Shown piece after piece: positions 56,268-64,000 of a DNA stretch of 64,000 bases. The stretch's first letter is position 1; each line of letters starts with the position of its first letter. The notes beneath the pieces are model-generated. The model had not been told where the DNA came from and did no database searches. It saw nothing but the letters and a program-made list of their open reading frames with translations. The stretch comes from Streptomyces griseocarneus (GTDB taxonomy: Bacteria; Actinomycetota; Actinomycetes; Streptomycetales; Streptomycetaceae): NCBI GenBank assembly GCA_003674045.1, contig PENC01000024.1, positions 62,001-126,000 of the forward strand, in the 5' to 3' direction. The position numbers were made by a program, and so were the translations under genes.

Positions 56268-57353
56268 TCAACGGGAAGGGCGCGGGCCCGGCTTCGGGCC
56301 GGATTCCGGGCCCGCTTCCGGTTCCGATTCCGGTTCCGCGTCCCGTTCCGCGGAGTTGGAGGACGCGACGACGTTGGTGGCCGCCACCGCGGGCCGGAGG
56401 GCTCGTGCGAGCGCGACGGCGTCCCCGACCGCCCAGATGTGGGTGAAGAACAGCCGCGGCTCTTCCGTCAGCCCGTGATTGTGCAACTCGACGAGCTCGA
56501 CGGAGCCGCGGCGCAGGGCGCCGATGGCGTCCTGCACCTCCGAAGCGATCATGACGAAATCGCCGTTGAGAGCGGCACGGCCACCGCCGATGGGCTGGAA
56601 GTTGAAGGCGGTGGTGGCTCCCAGCCCCGGCGGCAGGGCCCGGTTGTCGTCCACGACGGTTTCCCGCCGGATGAAGGTGCAGGTATATACCCCGGCACCG
56701 GCGGTTCCGGAGGCGCCCAGCGCCGCGTCGATGCCCGCCGTGTCCAGGTCGAGCCGGCCGCGTGACGCGGGCTCGGACGGCGGTGGCGTACCGGCTGCTT
56801 CCATGACGGCCCGCAGACGGCGGGCCAGGTCGACAGGGTCGTGCCCGTGTGCGTGAATGTGCGTCCACCAGACCGCGGGGGTCTGCTCCAGCAGGTGTTT
56901 GTGGATCGCGGTCTGGACGAATCCGTGGGATTGCACGGCATCGGTGAGCGTCTGCAGTTGGCGCTCGGTGACCACCAGGTCGCCCATGACCATGACGCTT
57001 CCGTCGCCGTAACGGACGAACGACGCGTGCGAGCCGAGCGCGAGCCCCGGTGTGACCGTGATCCCACGGGACACGACGCGGAGATCCCAGCGAGGAAACG
57101 GTGTGTGATAGAAGAGGCCCCGGATCATGTTGCCGGATCGTCCGAGCGTCCTCGTGACCTCCGCCCACCCCGACCGGGTCGTGGGTACGGGGGAGATGAG
57201 GTGCCCCGTCGACTGCGTCCGGGCGGGCTCGGCACGGGCGTCGGCGACTCCCAGCCTCGCGACCGCGGGTGTCAGTACGGCCATGGCCAACAGTTTCCGC
57301 CGCCGCAGCGCGGCCCCCGGGCCCTCATGTTCGGGTGATTCGCACGCACTCAT
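56268..57353 (-). CDS. Exported DUF1259 family protein, paralogue 2
   Basis: A 361-residue paralogue of the protein at 33340-34389. The N-terminus RRRKLLAMAVLTPAVARLGVADA is a Tat-like signal. The two internal DUF1259 units are again visible: VMGDLVVTERQL...AIHKHLLEQTPAVWWTHIHAHG, and VMIASEVQDA...LVELHNHGLTEEPRLFFTHIWAVG. The C-terminus is a low-complexity Glu/Pro/Ser tail (AEPESEPEAGPESGPKPGPRPSR) not present in paralogue 1. The function is unknown. The start at 57353 has AAGGAG 7 nt upstream; ATG 57374 is less likely. Confidence 0.85.
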   Translation of the reverse strand: MSACESPEHEGPGAALRRRKLLAMAVLTPAVARLGVADARAEPARTQSTGHLISPVPTTRSGWAEVTRTLGRSGNMIRGLFYHTPFPRWDLRVVSRGITVTPGLALGSHASFVRYGDGSVMVMGDLVVTERQLQTLTDAVQSHGFVQTAIHKHLLEQTPAVWWTHIHAHGHDPVDLARRLRAVMEAAGTPPPSEPASRGRLDLDTAGIDAALGASGTAGAGVYTCTFIRRETVVDDNRALPPGLGATTAFNFQPIGGGRAALNGDFVMIASEVQDAIGALRRGSVELVELHNHGLTEEPRLFFTHIWAVGDAVALARALRPAVAATNVVASSNSAERDAEPESEPEAGPESGPKPGPRPSR

Positions 57354-57526
57354 CCTCGGACTCCTTGCATCCATCGAGGGGGCGCGTCGGGTCGGACGGC
57401 CGGATCCGGGTGATTAAAGCGTCCGCTTCATGACCTGTTCCCGCAGAGCAGGAGAGCCCGTTCGGGTGAGCCGATGCCGTCCGACGGCGACGTGGGGAAC
57501 CACCCGTACCACCGCGCGCATACGAC

Positions 57527-57572
57527 GACGGACGCCGTCGGTCCCCCTCTCGGGGAGCCGACGGCGTCCGTC
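57527..57572 (-). terminator. Terminator of the amino acid permease
   Basis: A perfect 15-bp stem (57527-57541 with 57558-57572) encloses a 16-nt loop that can itself pair (CCCC/GGGG), 25 nt after the permease stop. Confidence 0.8.
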
Positions 57573-57597
57573 ACGGGTGCCCGTCACGGGCGGGGCG

Positions 57598-59067
57598 TCA
57601 CGCGTTCTGCTTCAGCTCCGCCTCGCGCTTGATGCGCGCGACCCGGCCGCGGACGACGTACCAGCCGCCCACCAGCGCCGCCACGATCAGCGGGAGGCAG
57701 AGGACCGTGGTGCGGCCCGGGCCGTCGTCGGCGGCCATCAGGCCCAGGACGCAGGCAAGGAAGACGAGCGTGACAATCTGGGTGTACGGGGCCCAGGGCA
57801 GGCGGTAGCCGGGGCGGGTGACCCGGCCCTCCTTGGAGCGGCGCCAGAACAGCAGGGAGCAGACCATGATCATGCCCCAGGTGCCGATGATGCCGATCGC
57901 CGCGAAGTTCAGCACGATCTCGAAGGCGTCCTTGGGGACCACGAAGTTCAGCACGACGCCGAGGACGCAGAAGAACGCGGTGAGCAGGATGCCGCCGTAG
58001 GGGACCCGGCCCTTGTTCATCCGGCCGGTGAACTGCGGCGCGGAGCCGGACATGGCCATCGAGCGCAGGATGCGGCCGGTGGAGTAGAGGCCGGAGTTCA
58101 GGCTGGAGAGCGCCGCGGTGAGCACGACGAGGTTCATCACACCGGCGGCGTACGGGACGCCGATCTTGGACAGGACGGTGACGAAGGGGCTCTCGTCACC
58201 GGTGAAGACGTTGTACGGGAGCAGCAGGGCGAGCAGGACGACCGAGCCGACGTAGAACAGGCCCACGCGCCACATGATCGAGTTGATCGCCTTCGGCATG
58301 ATCTTCTCGGGGTTCTTCGTCTCACCGGCGGCGACGCCGCACAGCTCGACGGAGGCGTAGGCGAAGACGACGCCCTGGATGACGAGGAGCATCGGCATCA
58401 CGCCGGCCGGGAAGATGCCGCCGTGGTCGAGGATGTTGGACAGACCCGGGGTGGTGCCGCCGACGTCGTGCTGGGTCGTGAGCAGGAAGATGCCGATGAC
58501 CATGAAGACGACGAGCGCGCTCACCTTGATGATCGCGAACCAGAATTCCATCTCTCCGAAGTACTTCACGGAGATCAGGTTCACGGTGAGTACGACGGCG
58601 AGTGCGATGAGTGCGAGGACCCACTGGGGAATGCTGCTGAACATTCCCCAGTAATGGGTGTAGGTGGCGACGGCCGTGATGTCGGCGATGCCGGTGGTCG
58701 CCCAGTTCAGGAAGTAGAGCCAGCCCGCGGTGTAGGCGCCCTTCTCCCCCATGAACTCCCGGGCGTAGGAGACGAACGCGCCGGAGGACGGGCGGTAGAG
58801 GACGAGCTCGCCGAGCGCCCGGACGACGAAGAAGGCGAAGAGGCCGCAGACCGCGTAGGCGATGAAGAGGGAGGGGCCCGCGGTATGGAGGCGGCCGCCC
58901 GCCCCGAGGAAGAGGCCGGTGCCGATGGCGCCGCCGATGGCGATCATGTTGACGTGGCGGGACTTGAGGTCCTTGCTGTACCCCGCGTCACCGGCGTCGA
59001 CGTGGGGGGACGCCGGCGCGGCTGTGCCGGGCCGGCTGTCGGCCGCAGTGAGGGTGCGGTCAGTCAT
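57598..59067 (-). CDS. Amino acid permease (APC superfamily, AAT family)
   Basis: A 489-residue, 12-helix amino acid/proton symporter. LKSRHVNMIAIGGAIGTGLFLGAGGRLHTAGPS is the hallmark AAT N-terminus, with RPSSGAFVSYAREFMGEKGAYTAGWLYFLNW and the consensus loop GVAAGETKNPEKIMPKAIN. GABA, D-serine/alanine/glycine and L-asparagine permeases are the nearest known types, and specificity cannot be read. Its neighbour upstream on the same strand is a threonine/serine dehydratase-family enzyme, which suggests uptake and deamination of a hydroxy- or amino-acid. Confidence 0.92.
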   Translation of the reverse strand: MTDRTLTAADSRPGTAAPASPHVDAGDAGYSKDLKSRHVNMIAIGGAIGTGLFLGAGGRLHTAGPSLFIAYAVCGLFAFFVVRALGELVLYRPSSGAFVSYAREFMGEKGAYTAGWLYFLNWATTGIADITAVATYTHYWGMFSSIPQWVLALIALAVVLTVNLISVKYFGEMEFWFAIIKVSALVVFMVIGIFLLTTQHDVGGTTPGLSNILDHGGIFPAGVMPMLLVIQGVVFAYASVELCGVAAGETKNPEKIMPKAINSIMWRVGLFYVGSVVLLALLLPYNVFTGDESPFVTVLSKIGVPYAAGVMNLVVLTAALSSLNSGLYSTGRILRSMAMSGSAPQFTGRMNKGRVPYGGILLTAFFCVLGVVLNFVVPKDAFEIVLNFAAIGIIGTWGMIMVCSLLFWRRSKEGRVTRPGYRLPWAPYTQIVTLVFLACVLGLMAADDGPGRTTVLCLPLIVAALVGGWYVVRGRVARIKREAELKQNA

Positions 59068-59444
59068 ACGTGCTCTTCGCCTTCTTTGGGGGGAAGCCGC
59101 AGGGAACCAGGGCCGTGGGGGGCACGGGTCGCCTGGGGGCTTCAGCCGGGCACCGCCGGGACGCTTCCCGGCGGTGGTCCGATACGCGGCGGCCGAATGC
59201 CCGCATCACGGGCTCGGATCTCCGCGAATCCATGCCGTGAATGGTGTGAGGCGCACACGGCATTCGTCAAGAGTTATCGAAGAATTGATTTTCCCGGGGG
59301 TCCGCGCTATGCCGCAGGTCAGATGCCGTGACCGCCGGTACGCCAGCGGCGGGTTACGCGCCGGTAATATCCTTGTGAGCCAGCCCGCAGATCAATGAAT
59401 TCACGGTGATCCGCATCACAGGGGCCGAGAAATCGGTGTACGGC
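59068..59444 (-). promoter_or_regulatory. Leader and promoter region of the permease
   Basis: This 377-nt stretch has no supportable gene. An inverted repeat ATGCCGTG/CACGGCAT (59232-59239 with 59256-59263) lies just below TTGACG on the minus strand (59265-59270). TTGATC (59390-59395), an 18-nt spacer, then GATATT (59366-59371) is another possible promoter. The 9-mer ATGAATTCA occurs at 59395-59403 and again at 59447-59455, the second inside the end of the dehydratase gene. Confidence 0.35.
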
Positions 59445-60407
59445 TCATGAATTCAGCAATGCCGCATAGCGGGCCAGGTCGATATTGCCGCCGGAGAGGA
59501 TGACGCCGACGCGGCGGCCGCGCAGCCGCTCGGGCACATGGGGCACGGCGGCGAAGCCGAGGCACCCGGTGGGTTCGACGACGAGCTTCATGACGGAGGC
59601 GAACGCGCGCATCGCGTCGGCGAGTTCGACGTCGGTCGCGGTGAGGACCGTGGGCGCCGCGCGGTGCAGGATTGCGAAGGTCAGTTCCCCCAGATGCTGG
59701 GTCTGGGCCCCGTCCGCGATGGTCCGCGGCGCGTCGATGTGCACGATGCGGCCCTCCCGCAGGGACCGCCGCGCGTCGTCGCCCGCCTCCGGCTCGACGC
59801 CGAAGAGCGCGCACCCGGGCGCCAGGGCGCCGACGGTCAGCGCCGTGCCGGAGAGCAGGCCCCCGCCGCCCAGCGGCACGAAGAGGGAGTCGAGACCGCC
59901 CGTCTCCTCCAGGAGCTCCTTCGCCACGGTGCCCTGGCCCGCGATGACGTCGGGGTGGTCATAGGGCGGGATCAGCGTGAGACCGTGCCGGTCGGCCAGG
60001 TCGCGGCCGATCTCCTCGCGGTCCTCCGTGTAGCGGTCGTAGGAGACGATCCGCCCGCCGTAGCCCTCGGTGGCCGCCCGTTTCGCGGCGGGCGCGTCGT
60101 GGGGCATGACGATCGTGGCCGGGATCTCCAGCAGCCGGGCGGCCAGGGCGACGGCCTGGGCGTGGTTGCCCGAGGAGTAGGCGACGACCCCGGCCCGCCG
60201 CTGCCCGGCCGACAGCCGTGCCAGGGCGTTGTAGGCCCCACGGAACTTGAAGGCACCCGCGCGCTGGAGGTTCTCGCACTTGAAGAACAGCTCGGCACCG
60301 GTCCGCTCGTCGAGCAGCCGGGAGCGCAGCACCGGCGTGCGGTGTGCCTGCGGCGCGATGCGGGTGGCTGCGGCCAGGACGTCGTCGTACGTGGGCAACG
60401 GGTGCAT
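59445..60407 (-). CDS. Threonine/serine dehydratase family PLP enzyme
   Basis: A 320-residue fold-type II PLP enzyme. The Schiff-base lysine lies in FKCENLQRAGAFKFRGAYNAL, the substrate loop is SSGNHAQAVALAA, and the phosphate-cradle glycines are in LGGGGLLSGTAL. The C-terminal SGGNIDLARYAALL is standard. With no regulatory ACT domain and this length, it resembles catabolic threonine dehydratase, serine racemase or threo-3-hydroxyaspartate ammonia-lyase. Its location upstream of an amino acid permease suggests a catabolic role. Confidence 0.9.
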   Translation of the reverse strand: MHPLPTYDDVLAAATRIAPQAHRTPVLRSRLLDERTGAELFFKCENLQRAGAFKFRGAYNALARLSAGQRRAGVVAYSSGNHAQAVALAARLLEIPATIVMPHDAPAAKRAATEGYGGRIVSYDRYTEDREEIGRDLADRHGLTLIPPYDHPDVIAGQGTVAKELLEETGGLDSLFVPLGGGGLLSGTALTVGALAPGCALFGVEPEAGDDARRSLREGRIVHIDAPRTIADGAQTQHLGELTFAILHRAAPTVLTATDVELADAMRAFASVMKLVVEPTGCLGFAAVPHVPERLRGRRVGVILSGGNIDLARYAALLNS

Positions 60408-60454
60408 GTCGTCTCCTCGTCTCCGTCCAGTGTTGTCGGACGCTACGCGGGAAG

Positions 60455-60531
60455 TGCGGGCCGGTGGGGGCCGGCCGCGCCCACGCGGCAGAGCCGCACG
60501 ATGTAGCTGCCCCGCGCCCCTGACGGGGCGC
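60455..60531. repeat. Streptomyces dispersed GC-rich repeat, copy 2 (longer variant)
   Basis: It starts TGCGGGCCGGTGGGGG as in copy 1 at 23483, but the middle carries an extra hairpin (GCGGC-AGA-GCCGC, 60485-60497) before the shared final hairpin GCGCCCC-TGAC-GGGGCGC (60514-60531). It lies between the thiamine-diphosphate enzyme stop and the next gene on the same strand, so it is probably the terminator of that operon. Confidence 0.7.
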
Positions 60532-60560
60532 GGTACCGCACCGCACTTCGGCAGGATCGC

Positions 60561-62189
60561 TCAAGCCAGGTGCGTGGGGGCGAACATCCTCAGGACCGCC
60601 GGGAGGACGACCACCGACGGGCCCGGTGTGCGCAGGGCCTCCGCCAGGTCGGCGCGCAGCCGGTCGGGGGTGGTGCGGCGGGCGGGGACGCCGAAGGACT
60701 CGGCGAGGGCGACGAAGTCCGGGCGGGCCAGTTCCGTCGCCGTGGCGGCACCGAAGGCGTCGGTCATGTACTCGCGCAGGATGCCGTAGCCGCCGTCGTC
60801 CACGATCAGCCAGGTCACGGGCAGACCGTACTGCCGGGCCGTGGCCAGTTCGGCGATCGAGTACAGCGCGCCGCCGTCGCCGGAGACCGCGAGCACCGGC
60901 CGGGCCGGGTCGGCCGCGGCGGCGCCGAGGGCGGCGGGGAAGCCGTAGCCCAGGCCGCCCGCGCCCTGGGCGGAATGGAAGGGCCCGGTGCGGGGGTCGA
61001 AGGCGGACCACGCCCAGTAACCCAGGATGGTCATGTCCCAGAAGCTCGGGGCATCGTCGGGCAGGGCGGCGCGCACGGCGTCCAGCACGCCCTGTTCCGT
61101 CCCCAGGTCCTGGGCGGCGATACGGGCGTGCACCCGGTCCAGGAGCGCCCGGGCCCGCTCCGCTCCCCCGCCGCGCGGGCGCCCGGCGACCGTGGCGGCG
61201 AGCGCCTCCAGGGCGGGGGCCGCGTCGGCGTGCACGCCCAGGGCCCGGTGGTTGGACTCCAGCTTGCCGAGGTCCGCCTCGATCTGGATCACCCGGCCGC
61301 GGGGCCGGAAGGTGTGGTAGTTCGAGGACAGCTCGCCGAGGCCGGAGCCCACCACGAGCAGGACGTCGGCGTCCTCCAGGAGGTCGGTGGTGTGCCGGTC
61401 CTCCAGCCAGGACCGCAGGGAGAGCGGGTGCTCCCACGGGAAGGCGCCCTTGCCGCCGAAGGTGCAGGCGACCGGCGCGTCCAGCTTCTCCGCGAGCGCG
61501 CGCAGCGCGTCCCGTGCCCCGGCCCGTACGACGCCGCCGCCCGCGAGGACCGCGGGGCGCTCGGCCCCGTCGAGGGCGGCGGCGGCCTCCTCGATCAGCT
61601 CCGGCCGGGGCGGCAGGGGCCGGGGGCGGGCGTCGAGCGCGCGCACGGGCGGTACGTCCACGGGGGCGAGGAGGACGTCCTGCGGGATCTCGACCCACAC
61701 CGGCCCGGCGGGGGCCTCCAGCGCGGTACGCCAGGCGTCGGCGAGCGCGGAGGGTATCTGCGAGGCGTGGCGGACGGTGTACGTGCTCTTGACGACGCCG
61801 CGGAACGACGCCTGCTGGTCGGGGAGCTCGTGCAGGTACCCCTTGCGGCCGCCGCCCAGGCCCGCGGCCGGTATCTGGCTGGAGATCCCGAGGACGGGCG
61901 CGGACGCGGCGGCGGCTTCCTGGAGGGCGGCGAGCGTCATCAGGGCGCCGGGACCGGTGGACACCAGCAGCGGGGTGGCGGTGCCGGTGACGCGGGCGTG
62001 GGCGTCGGCCGCGAAGCCCGCGTTGTTCTCGACGCGCAGGCCCACATAGCGCAGCGGCGAGCGGCGCAGCGCGTCGAAGAGGCCGAGCGCGTGCTGGCCG
62101 GGCAGCCCGAAGACGGTGGTGGCCCCCAGCACGGTGAGTGCTTCGAGGGTCAGGTCGCCGCCGGTGCGGACGGGCCGGGCTGTACTCAT
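60561..62189 (-). CDS. Thiamine-diphosphate-dependent enzyme (acetolactate synthase-like)
   Basis: A 542-residue three-domain enzyme. The N-terminal PYR domain has FGLPGQHALGLFDALRRS and the activating-glutamate region LRVENNAGFAADAHARVTG (RxExxAxxxAdxyAr). The central domain (ERPAVLAGGGVVRAGARDALRALAEKL) is followed by the PP domain with GDGGALYSIAELATARQYGLPVTWLIVDDGGYG, where DD replaces the usual NN at the metal site. Homologues include acetolactate synthase, benzoylformate decarboxylase and related C-C lyases; the substrate is unknown. Its ATG overlaps the symporter stop (ATGA), so transport and cleavage of the same compound is plausible. Confidence 0.88.
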   Translation of the reverse strand: MSTARPVRTGGDLTLEALTVLGATTVFGLPGQHALGLFDALRRSPLRYVGLRVENNAGFAADAHARVTGTATPLLVSTGPGALMTLAALQEAAAASAPVLGISSQIPAAGLGGGRKGYLHELPDQQASFRGVVKSTYTVRHASQIPSALADAWRTALEAPAGPVWVEIPQDVLLAPVDVPPVRALDARPRPLPPRPELIEEAAAALDGAERPAVLAGGGVVRAGARDALRALAEKLDAPVACTFGGKGAFPWEHPLSLRSWLEDRHTTDLLEDADVLLVVGSGLGELSSNYHTFRPRGRVIQIEADLGKLESNHRALGVHADAAPALEALAATVAGRPRGGGAERARALLDRVHARIAAQDLGTEQGVLDAVRAALPDDAPSFWDMTILGYWAWSAFDPRTGPFHSAQGAGGLGYGFPAALGAAAADPARPVLAVSGDGGALYSIAELATARQYGLPVTWLIVDDGGYGILREYMTDAFGAATATELARPDFVALAESFGVPARRTTPDRLRADLAEALRTPGPSVVVLPAVLRMFAPTHLA

Positions 62190-63682
62190 GCCTGGGGTGC
62201 CTTTCGGGGTGCTGTCGCGGATCGGGCCGCCGGGACGGCAGCGGTGTGCGGGCTGCCGCCCGCCGCGCGGGCGTGCCAGGCCGCCAGGACGGCGGGATCC
62301 GTCGGACGGCCGGCGAGGCTGACCACGACATAGGCGGCCAGGGAGGCGGGCAGGCCGTAGAGGACCGGTTCGTCGGCCTGGACACCGAGCAGGGCCATGA
62401 GAGTCACGACGGTGGCGCTGCCGACGCCGAGCGCGGCCAGGGCGCCGGTGGCCGTGCCGCGGCGCCAGAGCAGGCCGCCGAGCACCGGGACGAGCAGCCC
62501 GCCGACGAGGAGGTCGTACGCGACGGTCAGGGCCTCGACCACGCCGCCGAGGACGACGGCGACGCCGGTCACCAGCGCGCCGAGGACGAGGATGGCCAGG
62601 CGGTTCCCGCGGACCTCGTCCCCGTCCGCGGCGGCGGTGCCCGGCGCGCGGGGGCGCAGGCGGGCGCGGAGGTCGTGGTTGACGACGGTGGCGCAGGCGA
62701 TGAGCGCGCCGGAGGAGGTCGACATGACCGCCGAGAGCGCGGCGGCCAGCACCAGCCCGCGCGCGCCGGTGGGCAGGAGGTCGCGGACGAGGGTGACGAA
62801 GGCGTCGTCGGGGTTGCCGAGGTGCGGATAGAGAACGCGGGCGGCCGTACCGATGACGGCGCCGCCGAGCGCGTAGATCAGGCAGTACGTGCCCGCCACG
62901 GTGCCGCCGGTCCGGGCCGTCCTGGCGTCGCGGGCGGTGAGGACGCGCTGCCAGATGTCCTGGCCGATGAGCATGCCGAAGGAGTAGACGAGGACGTAGG
63001 TGAGGACGGTGCGCGCGCCGATGCCCGTCGGGGAGAAGAAGCCGTCGGGCAGGTCGGCCTCCATCCGCGCGAAGCCGCCCGCCTTCACGACGGCCACCGG
63101 CAGCAGCACCAGCAGGACGCCGACGGTCTTGACCACGAACTGCACCAGGTCGGTGAGCGTGATGGACCACATGCCGCCGAGCGTCGAGTAGCCGACCACG
63201 ACGACCCCGCCGAGCACGATCGCCGGGGTCCGGCCCAGGCCCAGGACGACCCCGAAGATGGTGGCGTAGGCGATGGTCGAGGTCACGGCGAGCATGAGCG
63301 TGTACGCCCACATCACGACACCGGAGAACGTCCCGAGCGGTCCGCGGCCGTAGCGGAGGTCGAGCATCTCGCCGACCGTGTAGACCTTGAGCCTGCTGAT
63401 ACGGGCGGAGAACACCAGGCTCAGCGCGAGCAGACCCAGGCCGATGGCGAAGACCATCCAGGCGCCGGACAGACCGTAGCGGTAGCCGAGACCCACACCG
63501 CCGATCGTGGAGGCCCCGCCCAGCACGACCGCGGCCATGGTGCCGGAGTACATGACGGGCCCGAGCCGGCGGCCCGCGACGAGGAAGTCGCCCGCGGTGG
63601 CGGAGCGGCGCATGCCCCACCAGCCGATGGCGAGCATGCCGGCGAGATACACGACGATCACGGTGCTGTCGACGACGGACAA
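62186..63682 (-). CDS. Sodium:solute symporter family protein (SSS)
   Basis: A 498-residue permease with 13 or so helices. SATAGDFLVAGRRLGPVMYSGTMAAVVLGGASTIGGVGLGYRYGLSGAWM is the standard N-terminal SSS block (DFFLAGR...G.S..G), and ALSAVMSTSSGALIACATVVNHDL is the conserved helix-8 region bearing Na-site serines. The substrate could be a carboxylate, urea or amino acid derivative. The TTG start at 63682 has GAGGAGG 4 nt upstream. It is translationally coupled to the thiamine-diphosphate enzyme downstream. Confidence 0.9.
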   Translation of the reverse strand: MSVVDSTVIVVYLAGMLAIGWWGMRRSATAGDFLVAGRRLGPVMYSGTMAAVVLGGASTIGGVGLGYRYGLSGAWMVFAIGLGLLALSLVFSARISRLKVYTVGEMLDLRYGRGPLGTFSGVVMWAYTLMLAVTSTIAYATIFGVVLGLGRTPAIVLGGVVVVGYSTLGGMWSITLTDLVQFVVKTVGVLLVLLPVAVVKAGGFARMEADLPDGFFSPTGIGARTVLTYVLVYSFGMLIGQDIWQRVLTARDARTARTGGTVAGTYCLIYALGGAVIGTAARVLYPHLGNPDDAFVTLVRDLLPTGARGLVLAAALSAVMSTSSGALIACATVVNHDLRARLRPRAPGTAAADGDEVRGNRLAILVLGALVTGVAVVLGGVVEALTVAYDLLVGGLLVPVLGGLLWRRGTATGALAALGVGSATVVTLMALLGVQADEPVLYGLPASLAAYVVVSLAGRPTDPAVLAAWHARAAGGSPHTAAVPAARSATAPRKAPQA

Positions 63683-64000
63683 GGCGCCTCCTCGGACCGG
63701 ACCCGCGACGGCAACCGCTGGGATTCCTGTGACCCTAGATCACCTATGTGGCGCCCGTGAATTGTACGGATCTTCCAATCCATGAGGCCCTGACCTACGA
63801 ACCGTCCAGCAGGCCGCAGTTGCGGGGCCCGTGGTTGCGGCGACTCCGGCCTCGGATGCGAAGCCCTGTCGTAGTCGCGTCCGTGGCAGACGTGCCGCGG
63901 CGATCGTCCTCACTCCTGCGGGGGATTGGTGCAGGCAGCCGGGTCACATAGTTTGCAGCATGCTGCATTGCCCGACGCGGCGGGGTGAGCGATCGCCCGT
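63683..64000. other. Intergenic region at the window end, with 14-bp palindrome
   Basis: No supportable gene; a 67-codon frame at 63748-63951 lacks a ribosome site and typical codon use. The palindrome TGCAGCA/TGCTGCA at 63954-63967 is a candidate operator. It lies 272 nt from the symporter start, so it may belong to a plus-strand gene beginning beyond the window. Confidence 0.4.

Noticed and set aside
57430..59331. 633-codon plus-strand frame opposite the amino acid permease
   Set aside because: It is the antisense shadow of the permease: Asp/Glu/Gly/Val-rich with no fold or motif, while the permease frame has complete family motifs.
230..63900. CRISPR arrays, rRNA genes and insertion sequences
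   Set aside because: No regularly spaced repeats, no rRNA-like sequence and no transposase or terminal inverted repeat pairs were seen on reading both strands.
63748..63951. 67-codon plus-strand frame at the window end
   Set aside because: No ribosome site, Arg/Pro/Ser-rich random composition and no recognisable family.

Overview
The window is high-GC actinobacterial DNA, almost certainly from a Streptomyces chromosome. Codon third positions are strongly G/C, starts are often GTG or TTG with GGAGG-type ribosome sites, secreted proteins carry Sec or Tat signals, and two copies of a GC-rich dispersed repeat of a kind I know from Streptomyces genomes are present. There is one tRNA gene, tRNA-Ala(GGC), at 2783-2855. 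I see no rRNA, CRISPR array or transposase. Gene content is typical accessory or arm-type Streptomyces material: efflux pumps with local repressors, secreted phosphoesterases and natural-product genes.

1-11.3 kb: a partial DUF418 membrane protein, a lipoprotein, an NAD(P)-dependent dehydrogenase, tRNA-Ala, a nucleotidyltransferase, an MFS pump diverging from its probable TetR repressor across two near-identical operators, an isochorismatase-fold protein lacking the catalytic cysteine, a repeat protein, an NmrA-like reductase and a secreted phospholipase D-like protein.

11.4-22 kb: a ten-gene minus-strand operon, tightly packed with several ATGA or GTGA overlaps and closed by a strong hairpin. 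It combines a tryptophan-kynurenine module (tryptophan 2,3-dioxygenase, kynurenine formamidase, kynureninase) with a prenylation module (an unusual polyprenyl-synthase-like fusion and a MenA-type UbiA prenyltransferase), two methyltransferases, a luciferase-like monooxygenase, a Baeyer-Villiger-type flavin monooxygenase and a DUF2834 membrane protein. The logic is an anthranilate- or aminophenol-derived meroterpenoid, in the manner of rhodoquinone biosynthesis. I do not recognise this combination as a characterised pathway, and it is the main candidate for an undescribed system.

22.3-46.6 kb: a mixed region with a family VIII-type esterase, a Tap-like helix-turn-helix protein with DNA-polymerase-B-like motifs, a Nudix hydrolase, a Tat-exported phospholipase C, zinc-ribbon and DUF proteins, two MarR-regulated membrane or transport genes with clear palindromic operators, the first of two DUF1259 paralogues, a GlxA-type AraC regulator with an isochorismatase-like hydrolase, a large secreted beta-propeller/phosphoesterase, an eroded gene running into it, a Bcr/CflA pump and an Eis-like acetyltransferase.

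46.7-55.2 kb: a second biosynthetic locus. Aspartokinase, a diaminobutyrate aminotransferase and an epsilon-poly-lysine-synthetase-type NRPS (adenylation, carrier, then a membrane part with tandem acyltransferase-like domains) lie in one operon, which predicts a poly-L-diaminobutyrate or similar cationic homopolymer. Divergent to it is a secreted hydrophobic peptide precursor followed by an SdpI-like membrane protein: a likely bacteriocin and immunity pair with elaborate leader and intergenic RNA hairpins.

55.2-64 kb: an aldo-keto reductase, the second DUF1259 protein, an amino acid permease, a threonine/serine dehydratase-family enzyme, and a translationally coupled sodium:solute symporter and thiamine-diphosphate enzyme, ending near a 14-bp palindrome.
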